The notes: generated from the letters alone by a model not told the origin. A stretch of DNA of 64,000 bases from Cycas panzhihuaensis (GCA_023213395.1 CM041465.1:32867741-32931740); one strand, 5' to 3'. Shown: positions 11,618 to 22,739, numbered from the stretch's first letter. Translations and numbers: made by a program.

Positions 11618-12743
11618 CAGAAGGGGATCTATTCACTCCATTCCATTTGCATGGAGTCATTTTGCCTCTCCTTCACCTTCAATGTGAAGTATTGAGAGTG
11701 CATTCCTTAATTTTTTAACATTTTGAGAGCATAAAATTATAGTATTTTCCATGTTGCTACTTTTTACATGTGTGCAGAAATTCAGAGGTGAAGAATATAG
11801 GTTTTTGAAGCCGTTCAGCTGCCGGAATAGTCCTGGAAGCATTAAAGGCCCAAATTTTCATAAAACTTCAACCATCTCAGAATTTGATAAAATTTTGCAT
11901 GAAAGGTTGACTTCACTAGAGGATCATTTTTGTCTTATAGAGAAACTTTAAATTCAACCTGCAACAGTGAGTTTGGCTGTGATAAAAATGGTAAATTTTG
12001 TGGATAAGTGATTTAAAGCGTTTTTCCTGATGAAATCCTTCAATTATAAAATGAAGATCTAAAAATTTTATTAATGGATCTAGTAAATTTATGTCTTAAG
12101 ATCATTTTAAGATAAATCTCATCAAATTTCATCCATTGGTTAGTGAGATCTATGCAGTTTTCTCATGGTTGCTAATTTTGCCTACTCAACCCCACAAAGG
12201 ACCTTGTAAGGGCATTTCAGGCAAGTTTTTAGCAGATTTTATAGATGGTGCAGAAGGAAAAGTTAATGTACATGTCAAAACATAAGTTTTAACATATTGA
12301 AGTCTAGATTCTGAGACAGTTGATCTGACATAATTTTACTTTGGTGCTTTTTCAGGGAAAAATATTTGTGTGCCTTTTCTAAAATTGGACTTCACAACTC
12401 TATGAGAAACAACATTATGAACACTCTTTCCTTCTATCATAAATTTAGATTTTATCATTTAGGCCTTCATATTTGTAATTTCTAAAAAATTACCCATTTA
12501 TCATTATTTGTAAATTTTGTGAAAAAATCACAAAATAGGGGAAAATAACATGCATATAGATTTAGAAAAATCATCATTTTAGTGGCAAGTTGATCCACTT
12601 TTTATCCCATTATGGCTTTTGTATCAAAACTTCCAAAATCATATTTGAAAACATTGTATTAAGGAAAGGGAAACCTTGGATTGAAAGCAACATCTGGTTC
12701 CCCTGCTAAATCTAGCATGCTTTTCTATTTGCACACATAGCAT

Positions 12744-12827
12744 AAAGCATCACAAAAGCAGCAACAACAATAAATCATCACAAAAGTAGTAACAATAATA
12801 AAGCATCATAAAAGCAGCAACAACAAT
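12744..12827 (+). repeat. Three tandem copies of a 28-bp unit
   Basis: The units at 12744, 12772 and 12800 begin AAAGCATCACAAAAGCAG or close variants. The middle copy differs from the outer ones mainly by transitions. Confidence 0.9.
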
Positions 12828-12929
12828 AAAGCAAGCATGAAAAGCAAACAAGCATATTTGGCAAGTTTCTATTTCAGTTTTTAGTTATACGGAAACATCT
12901 TGCACTATTCCTAAAAGGAATCTCATCCA

Positions 12930-13400
12930 TGTGATCTATCTTGCGGTTCTTGACATGCGCACACTCACCTTGGTTGAAATAGACCAAGGTTGGCTGAAGT
13001 CCAGGCCCTAAGGGAGGTGTGAGTTTCATACTGGGTCTGGTCTTAACCGGAATAGTGGTGGAGGGATAGGTTAGACATACCTATAGCCTCCAATCAGAGA
13101 TAATCCTGATAACCATCTGAGAAAACTGAAAACCTTAACACAAGATTAAAATTAACCCAGTCCAATATCCGTCATAGCCGTGGAATACATAGTACCATTT
13201 AACTCTTTGGAGGAGGTATATAGCTGCTCATTGGTGAACTGGGAGTACCTGGGCTCTACTATGACTTGGATTTCATCACCAAGCGCAGATGCAGGTATCG
13301 CAGGTGAAGGCCCTAATTGTATACTAGAAGCCTTAGGCATCGAAACCTCACCTATATTTGGACATAAGTGAGAGGTTAGTGGCATGACACATCACCACTC
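12930..13400 (-). other. GC-richer segment, possible captured host fragment (antisense)
   Basis: The minus strand has a 77-codon frame (13385-13152). It is followed by a sequence ending TTAAGGTTTTCAG (about 13120-13132) that looks like an intron 3' end, then another open stretch. No protein family was recognised. Capture of host exons in retroelement leaders is known in plants; here it is only a possibility. Confidence 0.25.
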
Positions 13401-13596
13401 TTTACCAACTCTACATTAGGCCTCATTCTTACATCATTACTTATATTCATTTTTTATATAATTATTGAAAAATAGTTAATCATTGCTTACTTCTCATCAT
13501 AATAATCATTTCTACATCCCTATTGTGCCAGGTATACTAGCCACACGTGTTAGTGGCACATACTTTTATCATCTCTTCTACTTCTTCATTATCACC

Positions 13597-14712
13597 ATGT
13601 CATCTCAATTCAAGCAAAATGTTAACTACATATTGAAAGGCAAAGAAAATTAGGATATATGGTACACTGGAATTAAAAATACTACAAAGTATGAAGGCCT
13701 TTGAAGAGCCCACTTACAGCCTACACCTAGCACACCAGCAATGGCTACAACAACTACTTCCAGTGGATCCACCCTAACAGCTCCTACAGATGTTGCAGCT
13801 AAACTACAATGGGAGATAGATGATGAAAAGATTCGTGTAGGAATTTTGTTGGTCATTGATCACTCCTTGCACAACTTGATAAACGAAGAGGAACATGATA
13901 CAGCCTGGAAGGTCCTAGAAGTTCTTAAAAAGATCTTTGATACAAAGTCAGATTTAGAATTTATTCATCTTGTTTTAAAAATGAACAAATTAAAAATACA
14001 CAAGGGACGAGCTCATGAGATAATAAATCTCCTTTGACCAATCAAACAGGCAATTAACAAAGACTTTAAGACCTAATGCATCACTTGGGTATTTTTGATC
14101 TAGTCATGTTTACATGTCCCTAATTATAAAAACTTGCTTGGAAGTCTTCAATCTAGTGAAACATTGAAGACACTCAACTTCGAAGCACTTGCTGAGAAGT
14201 TTATAGAATTTGACAAGACCTTTGATACAAACTTTATAGCCTCTAACTCTCTTCCAGATGTAGCCTTTGAGGTAGAAGAAGAAGTTTGCTACACAAAAAA
14301 TCAAGGTCCCTCTCGTGGCAGAGGAAATAACTAAGCAAGAGGAAGAGGAAGAAATATGGGAAATCATCCACAAGGTCAATCAAACCCTCAATCATAACCT
14401 CGATAGTTTCAAGGCCAAGGGCCACCTCAACAAAGAGCAAGACAATTAATCCAAACCAGTACTTCTTCAGGGATTGGTAATCAAACCATTATGTGTGATC
14501 GGTGTAACCGTAAAGGACACTTAGCAAAAGATTGCAGAACTACCACTTATAAGTTGGCCAAGTTTCAACCAAAACATGGAGCTCACAATGTTGAAGAAAC
14601 TTATAAAGAATCCTTTAGTGGTGCAGGTTTTGTACAAGCACACATTCAAAGAATTGAGGGATCTTCAGCATCAAATTCCATTGACCAACCAAAGAGATAC
14701 TTTGAAGCTTAG
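13597..14712 (+). pseudogene. gag: Copia-Z gag
   Basis: The chosen start is the ATG at 13597, in frame with all later gag blocks. The capsid region includes HSLHNLINEEEHDTAWKVLE (about 13860-13920) and LLGSLQSSETLKTLNFEALA (14131-14190), then an Arg-Gly-rich stretch (14310-14420). A complete zinc knuckle, CDRCNRKGHLAKDC, lies at 14494-14535. Early stops occur at codons where relatives have Trp or Arg (for example EN*DIWY near 13650). Nine or so stops occur before the protease, with no frameshift. Gag would form the particle and bind element RNA. Confidence 0.88.
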
Positions 14713-16170
14713 TGTGGATATATCACTTGTGAATTCCCTTCACCAATGCCAAGCCCTATTGGAATTGCCAATAGTGTGGCTTTAATCGATGGACAGTGGA
14801 TCATGGACACAGGAGCAACTCAACATATGACATGCAATCATAGTCTATATCAAACATTTGACTCAAATGTTCATGGAGTTGTTCACATGGCTGATAAATC
14901 ACAATAACTTGTTAAAGGAATTGGCAACATTTGCCTGAAACTCCCAGGCTTAGAAGATTTTACATTGCTTGATGTCTTATACATACCCAATCTCAAACAA
15001 AACCTACTCTCTTTATCCACACTTGTTTCTCGTGGATTTGATCTAAGTGTAATCGTAAATGACCAGACTCTTAAGGTCATTCACCCTCTAACTAATCAGG
15101 TGGTTTTGACTCAGCATCTCTTTGGCAAACTCTTTTGACTGAATGACTCTCCATCTTCTAAAGCCCATAGTGCCCAAAGCCCTTGTGCCGATGAAGAATT
15201 TGCATTTAATTCCATCTTGACCCATCCAATGTTTTCACCAGAAGCTTTTTAGCATGCTCGTATGGGCCATGTTCATACTGATAGACTTAGAGATCTTTCT
15301 AATACTCTTCCAAACTTTCCAAAGTTTTCCTCTAAGCCCTTTAAATGTAAAGCTTGTATCATTGCCAAATCTCATTGACAACCCTTTTCTAAAAGTCAGT
15401 GGAAATTGAGCCATCTATTACAATTGGTACACTCTAATTTGTGCGAGCCAATACCCATTTCTTCACTGAAGGGCAAGCTATATTACATCTCTTTTATTGA
15501 TGATTTCACTAGAAAAGTATGGGTAGCTTTTCTACACAAGAAAGATAAAGCATTCTATATATTCAAGGAATTCAAAGCCCTCACTGAAAAAGAGTTAGGT
15601 TATCAACTCAAATGTCTTTGAACTAATAATGATGGCAAATATACCTCACATGAGTTTGAAAGCTACCTTCGAGATAATGGCATCAAGTATCAAACAACAG
15701 TAGCAGGTACCCCACAACAAAATGGAGTTGCTGAGTGCATGAATAAGACAATCATGAACATGGCTCATGCTATGTTAGTATATAAAAATGTACCTGCCTA
15801 TCTATGGGCTGAAGCAATTTGGATAGCTTTTTATTGTATCAATGTTATTAGCCCATCAAAGGAAGTACAATCACCTAATGAAAAGTGGTAAAGACAAGCC
15901 CCCATTATTCACTACTTTAGAATTTTTGGCTCTACATGCTATGCCCATATTCTGGATGCAGATCAAAATAAACTCCAGCCAAGGGTACTTAAAAGTATCT
16001 TTGTTGGATACCCTATGGATAAGAAAGGGTATAAGGTCTTCATACCTTCACAATGAAAAATCATCGTTACTAGAGATGTCATTTTTGCAGAGATAGAGGA
16101 TCAGTTACTTAAATTAGACTCCATAGTACCCTCACACCGCTATAATAATGTTATCAAGTATGATGTTTAG
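14713..16170 (+). pseudogene. pol: Copia-Z protease and integrase
   Basis: This continues the gag frame. The protease active site MDTGATQHM keeps its catalytic DTG at 14806-14814. The GAG-pre-integrase block HARMGHVHTDRLRDL (about 15253-15300) follows. In the integrase core both catalytic aspartates are lost: HSNLCEP (about 15430) has Asn for Asp, and TNNDGKY (about 15622-15645) stands where relatives read TDNGGEY. The third acid is kept in NGVAECMNKT (about 15721-15750). All of these changes are explained by G-to-A or C-to-T. Stops include TGA at sites where relatives have Arg (near 15376 and 15618). The integrase would be inactive. Confidence 0.9.
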
Positions 16171-17660
16171 ATTCTAAAATTTGGGTAAGGCATATAAATT
16201 ACTCCAAATGTTGGAAGCTGATAATAGAGCCTTGGAGGATACAAGTTATGACTCTGAACAAATGAGTGCACATCCAACACCATCTTTTAAAGATAGCAGA
16301 GTTGACAAAGGCAAAGCCATTATAGAAGAACCATCCTCTACACCTTCAATTGACAAAGGTAAAATAGTGGTTGAAGGACCATCTTCCTCAGGCATATCAA
16401 CATCCTCCTCACAAAATAATCATTTTAATGAACATGATGAGAACCAAGAAGTTGGAGAAATGAGGACATCATTCCCAACTTGAGGATCTCGAGAAGCCCG
16501 CCAGCTTAATAAGGACATATGACCAGATGAGGTGGGCAAAACTAACGCTCAAAGTGCCCATAGAGCAAGGATACAGGAATCATTATATACTGAGCTTGAA
16601 CCAGTAGAATTGCACATTACTCTTAATGAAGAGCCTTTAACGTACTAAGAAGCTGTAAAGCATACAACTTGGAGAAATGCCATGAACGAAGAGTACCAAT
16701 CTCTTATCAAAAATGGTACATGGGAGCTTGTTGATCTACCACTTGGCAGAAAGGTAGTTCAAAATAAATAGGTGTTCAAAAATAAATATAGATCAGACGA
16801 CACCCTTGAAAAACACAAGGCGAGGTTGGTAGCTAAAGGATTTATATAAAGGGAAGGCATCGACTATACTGAAGTCTTTTCACCTACAATGAAGTGGCCT
16901 ACAATTAGAACTCTTGTGGCTTTGGCTACTCAACAGGGTTGGAAAATCCACCAACTTGATATTAAGACCGTGTTTCTCAATGGAGATCTTGAAGAAGAAA
17001 TTTACATGGCTTAGCCAGAAGGATATGAGATCGAAGGTCAAGAGCATAAGGTTTGCAGGCTCAGAAAGTCCTTGTATGGCCTTAAACAAGCCCCTCACGC
17101 TTGGTTTGCCAAGTTGTCTGAAAGGGTGAGGCAACTTGGATATGAGGTTTGTGACTATCAAGATATTGATGCAATGTTGTTCATCAAGCACCATAAGGAT
17201 AAAGTCACTTATCTCATAATCTTTGTGGATGACATGCTGGTAATGGGTAATAGTGAACAGGCAATAAGCCAGCTGAAAAAGGACCTTAGCAAAACGTTTG
17301 AATTATTTGACCTTGGTTTGATGAAATATTACTTGGGAATTGAAGTAACACAAAAAGATGAAAAAATTTTCCTCTCCCAAGAAAAATACATCAATGATCT
17401 TCTAACCAAGTTTCAGTTAGAAGATGCTCGACCAATGATGTTACCTATGGATCCTAACACCAAACTCTCAGTTGAAGGTGATACTAGGGAGGTAGACGCA
17501 ACACTCTATAGGAAACTTATCAGTAGTCTCATCTAAATTACTAATACAAGGGCAGATATTATACACTCTGTTAGCATTCTTACTCATTATATGATAAATC
17601 CTAAGCAGAATCATTGGTAGGCAGCAATGTGAGTGTTGAGATACCTTAAGATGACCAAGA
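16171..17660 (+). pseudogene. pol: Copia-Z reverse transcriptase
   Basis: The frame shifts relative to integrase. A Ser-rich linker (about 16260-16480) leads into the RT: GTWELVDLPLGRKVVQNK (about 16710-16770), HKARLVAKGF, FLNGDLEEEIYM (about 16974-17012), SLYGLKQAPHAWF and the catalytic FVDD at 17222-17233, which is intact. The longest uninterrupted stretch is 17072-17536 (154 codons). Stops inside conserved blocks fall at a Trp codon (NK*VFKNKY, near 16770) and at a Gln codon (YMA*PEGY, near 17012). A second frameshift follows near 17650. Confidence 0.92.
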
Positions 17661-18137
17661 ATATGGTGCATTGTATGAACCTAATTCAGACTTCAAGCTT
17701 TCTACATACATAGACTCAGACTTTGTAGGAGATAAAGATATGAGAAGATCTACGTCTGGGTATGTAACGTTTCTTGGAACAGCACCAATATCATGGAGAT
17801 CCAGACGGCAGAAGATAGTTGCAGATTTAACTGCTGAAGCTGAATACATTGTTGCTTCTGAGACCAGTAAAGAGGTGATATGGCTGAGAAACTTACTGGA
17901 AACATTGAATATCACCCAAACAAGTCCTACGAGTCTTCATATGGATAATCAATCAGCAATCTACATGGCGAAAAATCCTGTATTTCATAATCATACCAAA
18001 CACATAAGTACGAAAGTCTATAGGATTAGGGAACTTATTTATGATGGCACAATTCAATTAGATTACTGTTCCACAACAGATCAAGTGGTCGATATCTTCA
18101 CCAAACCGCTACAAAGGGTGAAGTTTGAACAATTCTG
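17661..18137 (+). pseudogene. pol: Copia-Z RNase H
   Basis: About 155 open codons in the original polyprotein frame. Visible landmarks are the acidic catalytic blocks DSDFVGD (about 17710), AEAEYIVASE (about 17835) and MDNQSAIYMA (about 17941), then the HTKHISTK motif and the terminal DIFTKPLQRVKFEQF. The catalytic residues look intact. RNase H removes the RNA strand of the hybrid during replication. The frame ends at a TGA (18136) after GluGlnPhe. Confidence 0.92.
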
Positions 18138-18610
18138 AAGGCAGCTCGACCTTAGGGCCTCCATCTTCGATTGATCAAAGAAGATGGCAATATGATCATC
18201 ATACTCTATTCTCTTCATGAAAACCCCTTGTGATCGAGGAAGAATAAGAGTAAGTCTCTGCTCTGTCCTCTTTGTGAAAACCCCATGTCGGCACGGAAGG
18301 ATAAGGGTTGTACTTATTTTGGAAAATTAGAACCTGTGAAAACCCAAAAGGGCATAGGGGATGACTAAACAGTATATGCAGACTTAGCAGATTAAGCTGC
18401 ACATTTAAGCTACTTGGCTATCAGGCTACATCAAAGAGCCACCTTAGCCATTTTGATTTATAAAAGGGGCTATAGATCTTAGAAAGTTCGTGGGTTTTTA
18501 TTCCCCATGAGGGTTTTCCCACAAAAGTGTCATTTAGAATTTCAATGTAATAATGAGGCTTAAATGAAGACCTCATAAAATAGATTTTCTGAAAATGACC
18601 TTCCACCATT
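18138..18610 (+). other. Copia-Z 3' untranslated region
   Basis: Between the RNase H end and the polypurine tract. It contains three similar short blocks of the form GAAAACCCC near 18220-18350. No coding similarity. Confidence 0.6.
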
Positions 18611-18620
18611 AAGGGGGGGA
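18611..18620 (+). other. Polypurine tract of Copia-Z
   Basis: AAGGGGGGGA, one base before the 3' LTR. Confidence 0.95.
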
Positions 18621-18621
18621 T

Positions 18622-18933
18622 TGAAAGAGGTTAATGTATCAAGGTCATTTGTGTAGATTAATTATATGACCTTAGGATATATTATTAGCATTAGTCTCTT
18701 AATGAAATGTACTTTATGTGCATTTAGATGTAATTTCAGGTTCATGTCATTAGGTGAGAAAATCTTAACCCTAATGCTCACCCTCAATAATAAAAAGTGA
18801 AATCTCAAGGAGGGAGTCATTATTCATTCTCACCTCCAAGCTTGCTCTCGCATCTTGTTTCATCTTCTTTTTTATTCTCCATTGCCATTGTGTGCATGTG
18901 AGTGATTTATCTCCTAGATCCATCCTTCCTTCA
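18622..18933 (+). repeat. 3' LTR of Copia-Z
   Basis: 312 bp, begins TGAAAGAGG and ends CCTTCCTTCA. It pairs with 11292-11603. Of the 14 differences, seven have C or G in the 5' copy and seven in the 3' copy, so both LTRs decayed at similar rates. Confidence 0.97.
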
Positions 18934-18938
18934 CATTT
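18934..18938. repeat. Target site duplication CATTT, right copy
   Basis: Matches 11287-11291 exactly. Confidence 0.97.
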
Positions 18939-19737
18939 AACTACTAGTTCTATTATATGTGTAGAGGGTAATTTTCTATATGGCTCTACTTGTAGGGATA
19001 TATACTCAAACTCCATTATAGATAGTTGCATAGTTATATTAGGCAACTCAATGTGGGCGATCAACTTGTGCATCTTTGATCTAGTTATGCATTAGGGCTT
19101 GCATCATATTGTCATGGAAATAGAGGGAAACTCCTTTACTTTGATTAATTGAGCCTTGCATGGCTAAATTATGTAGATACCTAGTATTCCAACATTGTGA
19201 GAGAATTGAAGATTAGATTTGGGGCTAGTCTCCATAGCTATGTTCTTCCTCTATACATGATCTATATTTCATCATAGGTGTTCATCTTCTATTCTCTATA
19301 GTGGTTGTAAGATTAGAGGTAATGAGGATGAGTGATAGTAGAAGATTGTAAGGGTATTAATAATCCAAAGTAGGATGTTAATAATGCAACATCTCTACGA
19401 TGTAAAGTGTATGCAATTAGAGCTTACCAAACTAGATGGCGTGGTAAATTTTTAGTTTTTATTAGTTATTCCCATTAGGAGTTTTGTCAATGGCCTAGTG
19501 GTAGGAAGAGATTAGGTGTTCAACCATTACACTCTTAATATAGGGTGATGCATATTACCTCTGATTCCTCTCCTTGATAGCAACTAGTAGTGACAAACTG
19601 TGTACAAATTTTTTGTAGTAGGGATGACATGCTACCAGCTAATATATGGCTGATTTCATTCAAAAGAGGGTGTGGCTCTGTGGATATGGTAGCCAGTGTA
19701 GTAGTGTACGATCTATCTACATAATCAAGCTATTTGG

Positions 19738-19835
<98 letters not shown>

Positions 19836-20700
19836 CATGTCTCAAAATAAATCAAACTTGTCAAGAACTTATAATATGTTGTCATGAATATATGTAATTT
19901 GTACACATTCAACCAAATAAAATAATCCTTCAATATTCATGCCCTTATTATTATATAATTTTCTAGGGTTTAACATTATAAAGTCATCAATAAAATATAA
20001 TCATACTTGTATAAAATTTTGTTGTTATAAAAACCTCTCATGCTCCCATAAATAATTCATGTTATATATGTTAAATTTATTCGTGTATATGTAAAAATAT
20101 TCATACAAACTGTTATGATAAATAATTAACCCTTGCATATATTCCATATGTTAAGATCATCATGTCAATCCTCTTAAATATGAGTTAATATATCTTTCAT
20201 ACTATCATTAAGACACCTATCAACATGTTATTGTATAGGCATGTTACCTTCTTAATGTGTATTGATGGGGTGTCCTTATTTTAGTACCAAATTTCATTGT
20301 GAGATGCTTTCAAATACCTCTAGAATGGTCCATGAGTGATAATAAATCCATTAAGGGACACTCGTAGAAGCCTTCACATGTGGACTAAATATAATATCAT
20401 GTAGATGGCTATGTATACTACATGTTCTTAAGAAAAAGGCCCAACATATGTAAATGAATGTCCACTATAAACTTAACATATAAACATACCATTAGTATAT
20501 GTTGTATTTGTTCTATATGCAGTTTTGACTGGCTTTATGTACCCTATAATCTGTCATGCATGCCACTGGCATATGTATATTCTAGCTCATCATAAAATAT
20601 CTCATATCTAGATCCTATCATAGGCTTGATAGGCTATTTATTGCATAAGATCTTAAAACTATAAGCTCTAATACCATGTTAAAATATGTACAAGAATTAG
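18939..20700 (-). other. LARD-1 internal region, 5' portion
   Basis: The minus strand aligns with LARD-2 from about 28900 to 30300; shared blocks include TCACTCATGGACCATT and AGCATCTCACAATGA. Non-coding. It contains an (AT)n tract that LARD-2 lacks. Confidence 0.75.
19739..19834. repeat. (TA)n microsatellite
   Basis: An uninterrupted TA repeat of 48 units inside LARD-1. Frames across it are artefacts. Confidence 0.97.
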
Positions 20701-20710
20701 TCTGATACCA
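20701..20710 (-). other. Primer binding site of LARD-1
   Basis: The minus strand reads TGGTATCAGA directly after the LTR end ...CAACA. A second decayed match (TGGTATTAGAGC) lies at 20664-20675 on the same strand. Confidence 0.8.
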
Positions 20711-21157
20711 TGTTGAAGCATGTGGAATATTAAGATTATCTTTAATTCCATAAGATAACAAGATGTAATAATATTGAACTCATGAGTATGTACATATAGT
20801 GAATTAATCAACATAAATATCAAACATGTAAAGCATGTACCACAAGATGGACACCAAGATTTATATGTAGAAAACCCATTATGGGAAAAACCATGGGAGA
20901 AGGTGGGGTTAGGATTCTTCTTATGATTATAAGATTTACATCTTTCTCCTCTCTTATTCATCTCTCTTTTCTCAAATGGTGAGTGTACATATATGTAGTG
21001 AGATTACCTCATGAGTATCTTATCAAATATAGTGAGCCTTTATATCATCTAATAAAGTGATAGCATGGATATGTGTCTATCTCACATATCTTAAATTAGG
21101 GGAATGGTGAGAAGTGTATGCGTACAACAAACCCATATTATACATTATGTTTTAACA
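20711..21157 (-). repeat. 5' LTR of LARD-1
   Basis: 447 bp. In plus coordinates it starts TGTTGAAGC and ends TTTTAACA, so the ends form a short inverted repeat. It is clearly homologous to 9293-9761 and, on the other strand, to the LARD-2 LTRs. Confidence 0.88.
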
Positions 21158-21700
21158 CTAATAATATGAGCACCTAAGTAAGTATAAAGTAAAATAAACT
21201 CAAGTATAAGATGAACATAAAATATAGAAAAGAAAGAATTTATTCTTACTCCAAAATAAGTAAAATTGACTTGGATTCAAACTACTAGTGTAATAATATA
21301 ATACTCACTTACTTCATGTGATATACGAGGTTTGACCTCCTTATATTGATATAAAGGAGGACTTTGGATGGTTAGATGTTTGACAAATGTCAAACATCCA
21401 AGCTATACCCTTTTTATGCAGGACAACTATCCCTTAGACTCTCTGTGTGAGAAAAAGTACATAAGGGTATATTGACCCTTTGTTATAATGTTATATTCCT
21501 AGAATAAATATAAGTATGTACTTTATCACATTAGGTGATAAGTTACCCTAACATAAAGTTACATAAAGTACATCAATAATACAATATAAAGTATAATATT
21601 TAACATATAAACATAAAGGTCTTAATAATTATAAGGTATGCAAATAGTTTAAAGTTTTTAATCTAGAATGAAATTTGCATGTATAGAGTTAAAAGTATAG
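21158..21700. other. Unassigned segment with a perfect 11-bp hairpin
   Basis: AT-rich DNA between LARD-1 and the first recognisable Gypsy-1 gag sequence. It contains an inverted repeat at 21375-21398 (GATGTTTGACA, 2-base spacer, then its complement). It may be the LTR or leader of Gypsy-1, but it does not resemble the segment after the Gypsy-1 polypurine tract. Confidence 0.4.
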
Positions 21701-21719
21701 AAGATACATATCGATTAGC

Positions 21720-22120
21720 ATTAAAGGTAGAAAAAAAGAAATATATATATTCTACTCAAATGCCCTCTATGATGAAAAGACATTTATCACCTTTGTATAG
21801 AGGTAGAAGATGAATCCCCTATGTGAGAGAAGAATCATCCAATAGGATGGGAAGACATAAAGGAGATATGCAAGATGAAATGTGGGGAAGAGGAACTTCG
21901 AACTAACTCAGAGGAAGAGGATTTCTAGGAGTCTAATAAGGCAAAAGTTTTAGTAGTAGAAGAAGATGGAGAAAATCTTTTATTTGTTTAAAATATGGAG
22001 AAGAAGGATACACGATATTTAAATACCTGTGTTACTATGAGGTACAAACCCAAATCTAAGAAGAAAATCTAAGGATGAACTTAGCTCAAAATGAAGATGG
22101 CAACAAAGAGTCATAGTAGA
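21720..22120 (+). pseudogene. gag: Gypsy-1 gag C-terminus with destroyed zinc knuckle
   Basis: An Arg-rich segment (about 21890-21975) precedes the frame ICLKYGEEGYTIFKY at 21982-22026. Set against the CX2CX4HX4C knuckle, only the first ligand (Cys, 21985-21987) survives; the second Cys, the His and the last Cys are all Tyr. Each change is one transition (TGY to TAY, CAY to TAY). RNA binding would be lost. The N-terminal gag was not identified. Confidence 0.75.
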
Positions 22121-22239
22121 TAAAGGTAAGAGATTACTACTCTAAAGAACTGTGATAGCACTAAGGTGATAACCCTTATAAGATAAAGAAAAGATAAATA
22201 TAGATAATGCTTTATAGTTTTAAACCAACATTTTTAGAA

Positions 22240-22530
22240 CAAGATATACTATGAGAGGAAGTACATATAAAGTTATAATTGATAGTGGTAGTTGTGAGAA
22301 TATGGTCTCCAATGAAATGGTAAAAAAGTTAGGATTATGTTATATAGAACATCCACATCCATACTACATTTCCTATTTAAAGGAAATGAGGTGATCATTG
22401 ATAAGAGATACTTGGTTAAATTTAATATTAGAAAATCATATTAGGATAAGATATAGTGTGATGTGATCCTAATAGATGCATGCCATCTATTGTTAGGGAG
22501 ACCATGGTAGTATAATAGGAATGCCTCTCA
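22240..22530 (+). pseudogene. pol: Gypsy-1 aspartic protease
   Basis: The active site VIIDSGSCENMVS has its DSG at 22281-22289. It is followed by KKLGLCYIEHPHPYYISYLK and, near 22460-22510, by CDVILIDACHLLLGRPW, the standard plant Ty3-gypsy protease end. A stop and a probable frame break lie between the two halves (near 22385). Confidence 0.85.
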
Positions 22531-22739
22531 TCATAGAAAGAATTATACCCACATATTTTGGAAGGATGGTGTAGAAGTAAAGTTATTACCCATTAAGGAA
22601 AAGGATATGTAGAAAGCATATTGACTTCTAAAGAATTTATAAAACACACACAAGAGGCTAACACTTATTATACCTTGATGTCAAGATAGATAAAGGAGGA
22701 CAACATAGAGATACTAGTTGAGGTGGTAGGGTTATTATA

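Larger units (their letters stand above)
11618..13596 (+). other. Copia-Z leader
   Basis: About 2 kb without gag similarity. It contains a 28-bp tandem repeat (12744-12827) and a GC-richer segment (12930-13400). Short frames at 11751-11951 and 13180-13371 show no recognised domain and are not called as genes. Confidence 0.6.
11292..18933 (+). mobile_element. Copia-Z, structurally complete Ty1-copia retrotransposon
   Basis: 7642 bp with two 312-bp LTRs, primer binding site, gag, protease, integrase, RT, RNase H, a polypurine tract and a perfect CATTT target duplication. Integrase-before-RT order makes it Ty1-copia. The two LTRs differ at 14 positions by my count, all transitions and no indels. 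The polyprotein keeps one frame apart from two shifts (about 16150-16180 and 17640-17670) but carries about 26 in-frame stops, so it cannot move by itself. It is nested inside the non-coding element LARD-1 and is the least diverged element in the window whose two LTRs could be compared. Confidence 0.97.
9293..21157 (-). mobile_element. LARD-1, non-coding LTR retrotransposon split by Copia-Z
   Basis: Two related LTRs in minus orientation (20711-21157 as the 5' LTR and 9293-9761 as the 3' LTR) flank about 3.3 kb of internal sequence with no recognisable gag or pol. Copia-Z (11292-18933) sits inside. When Copia-Z and one TSD copy are removed, the internal part is collinear with LARD-2 (28802-31799) on the opposite strand, including the primer binding site and polypurine tract. 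A non-autonomous element of this kind must use proteins from another element. CTAAT occurs at 9284-9288 and 21158-21162 and may be the target duplication, although the left copy is 4 bases from the TGTT start. Confidence 0.82.

Noticed and set aside
15842-16096. 84-codon plus frame in Copia-Z
   Set aside because: The true integrase frame continues in phase with gag through this stretch (RIFGSTCYAHILDADQNKL); this frame is a shadow.
19646-19933. Plus and minus frames across the (TA)n tract in LARD-1
   Set aside because: Low-complexity translation of the repeat inside a non-coding element.
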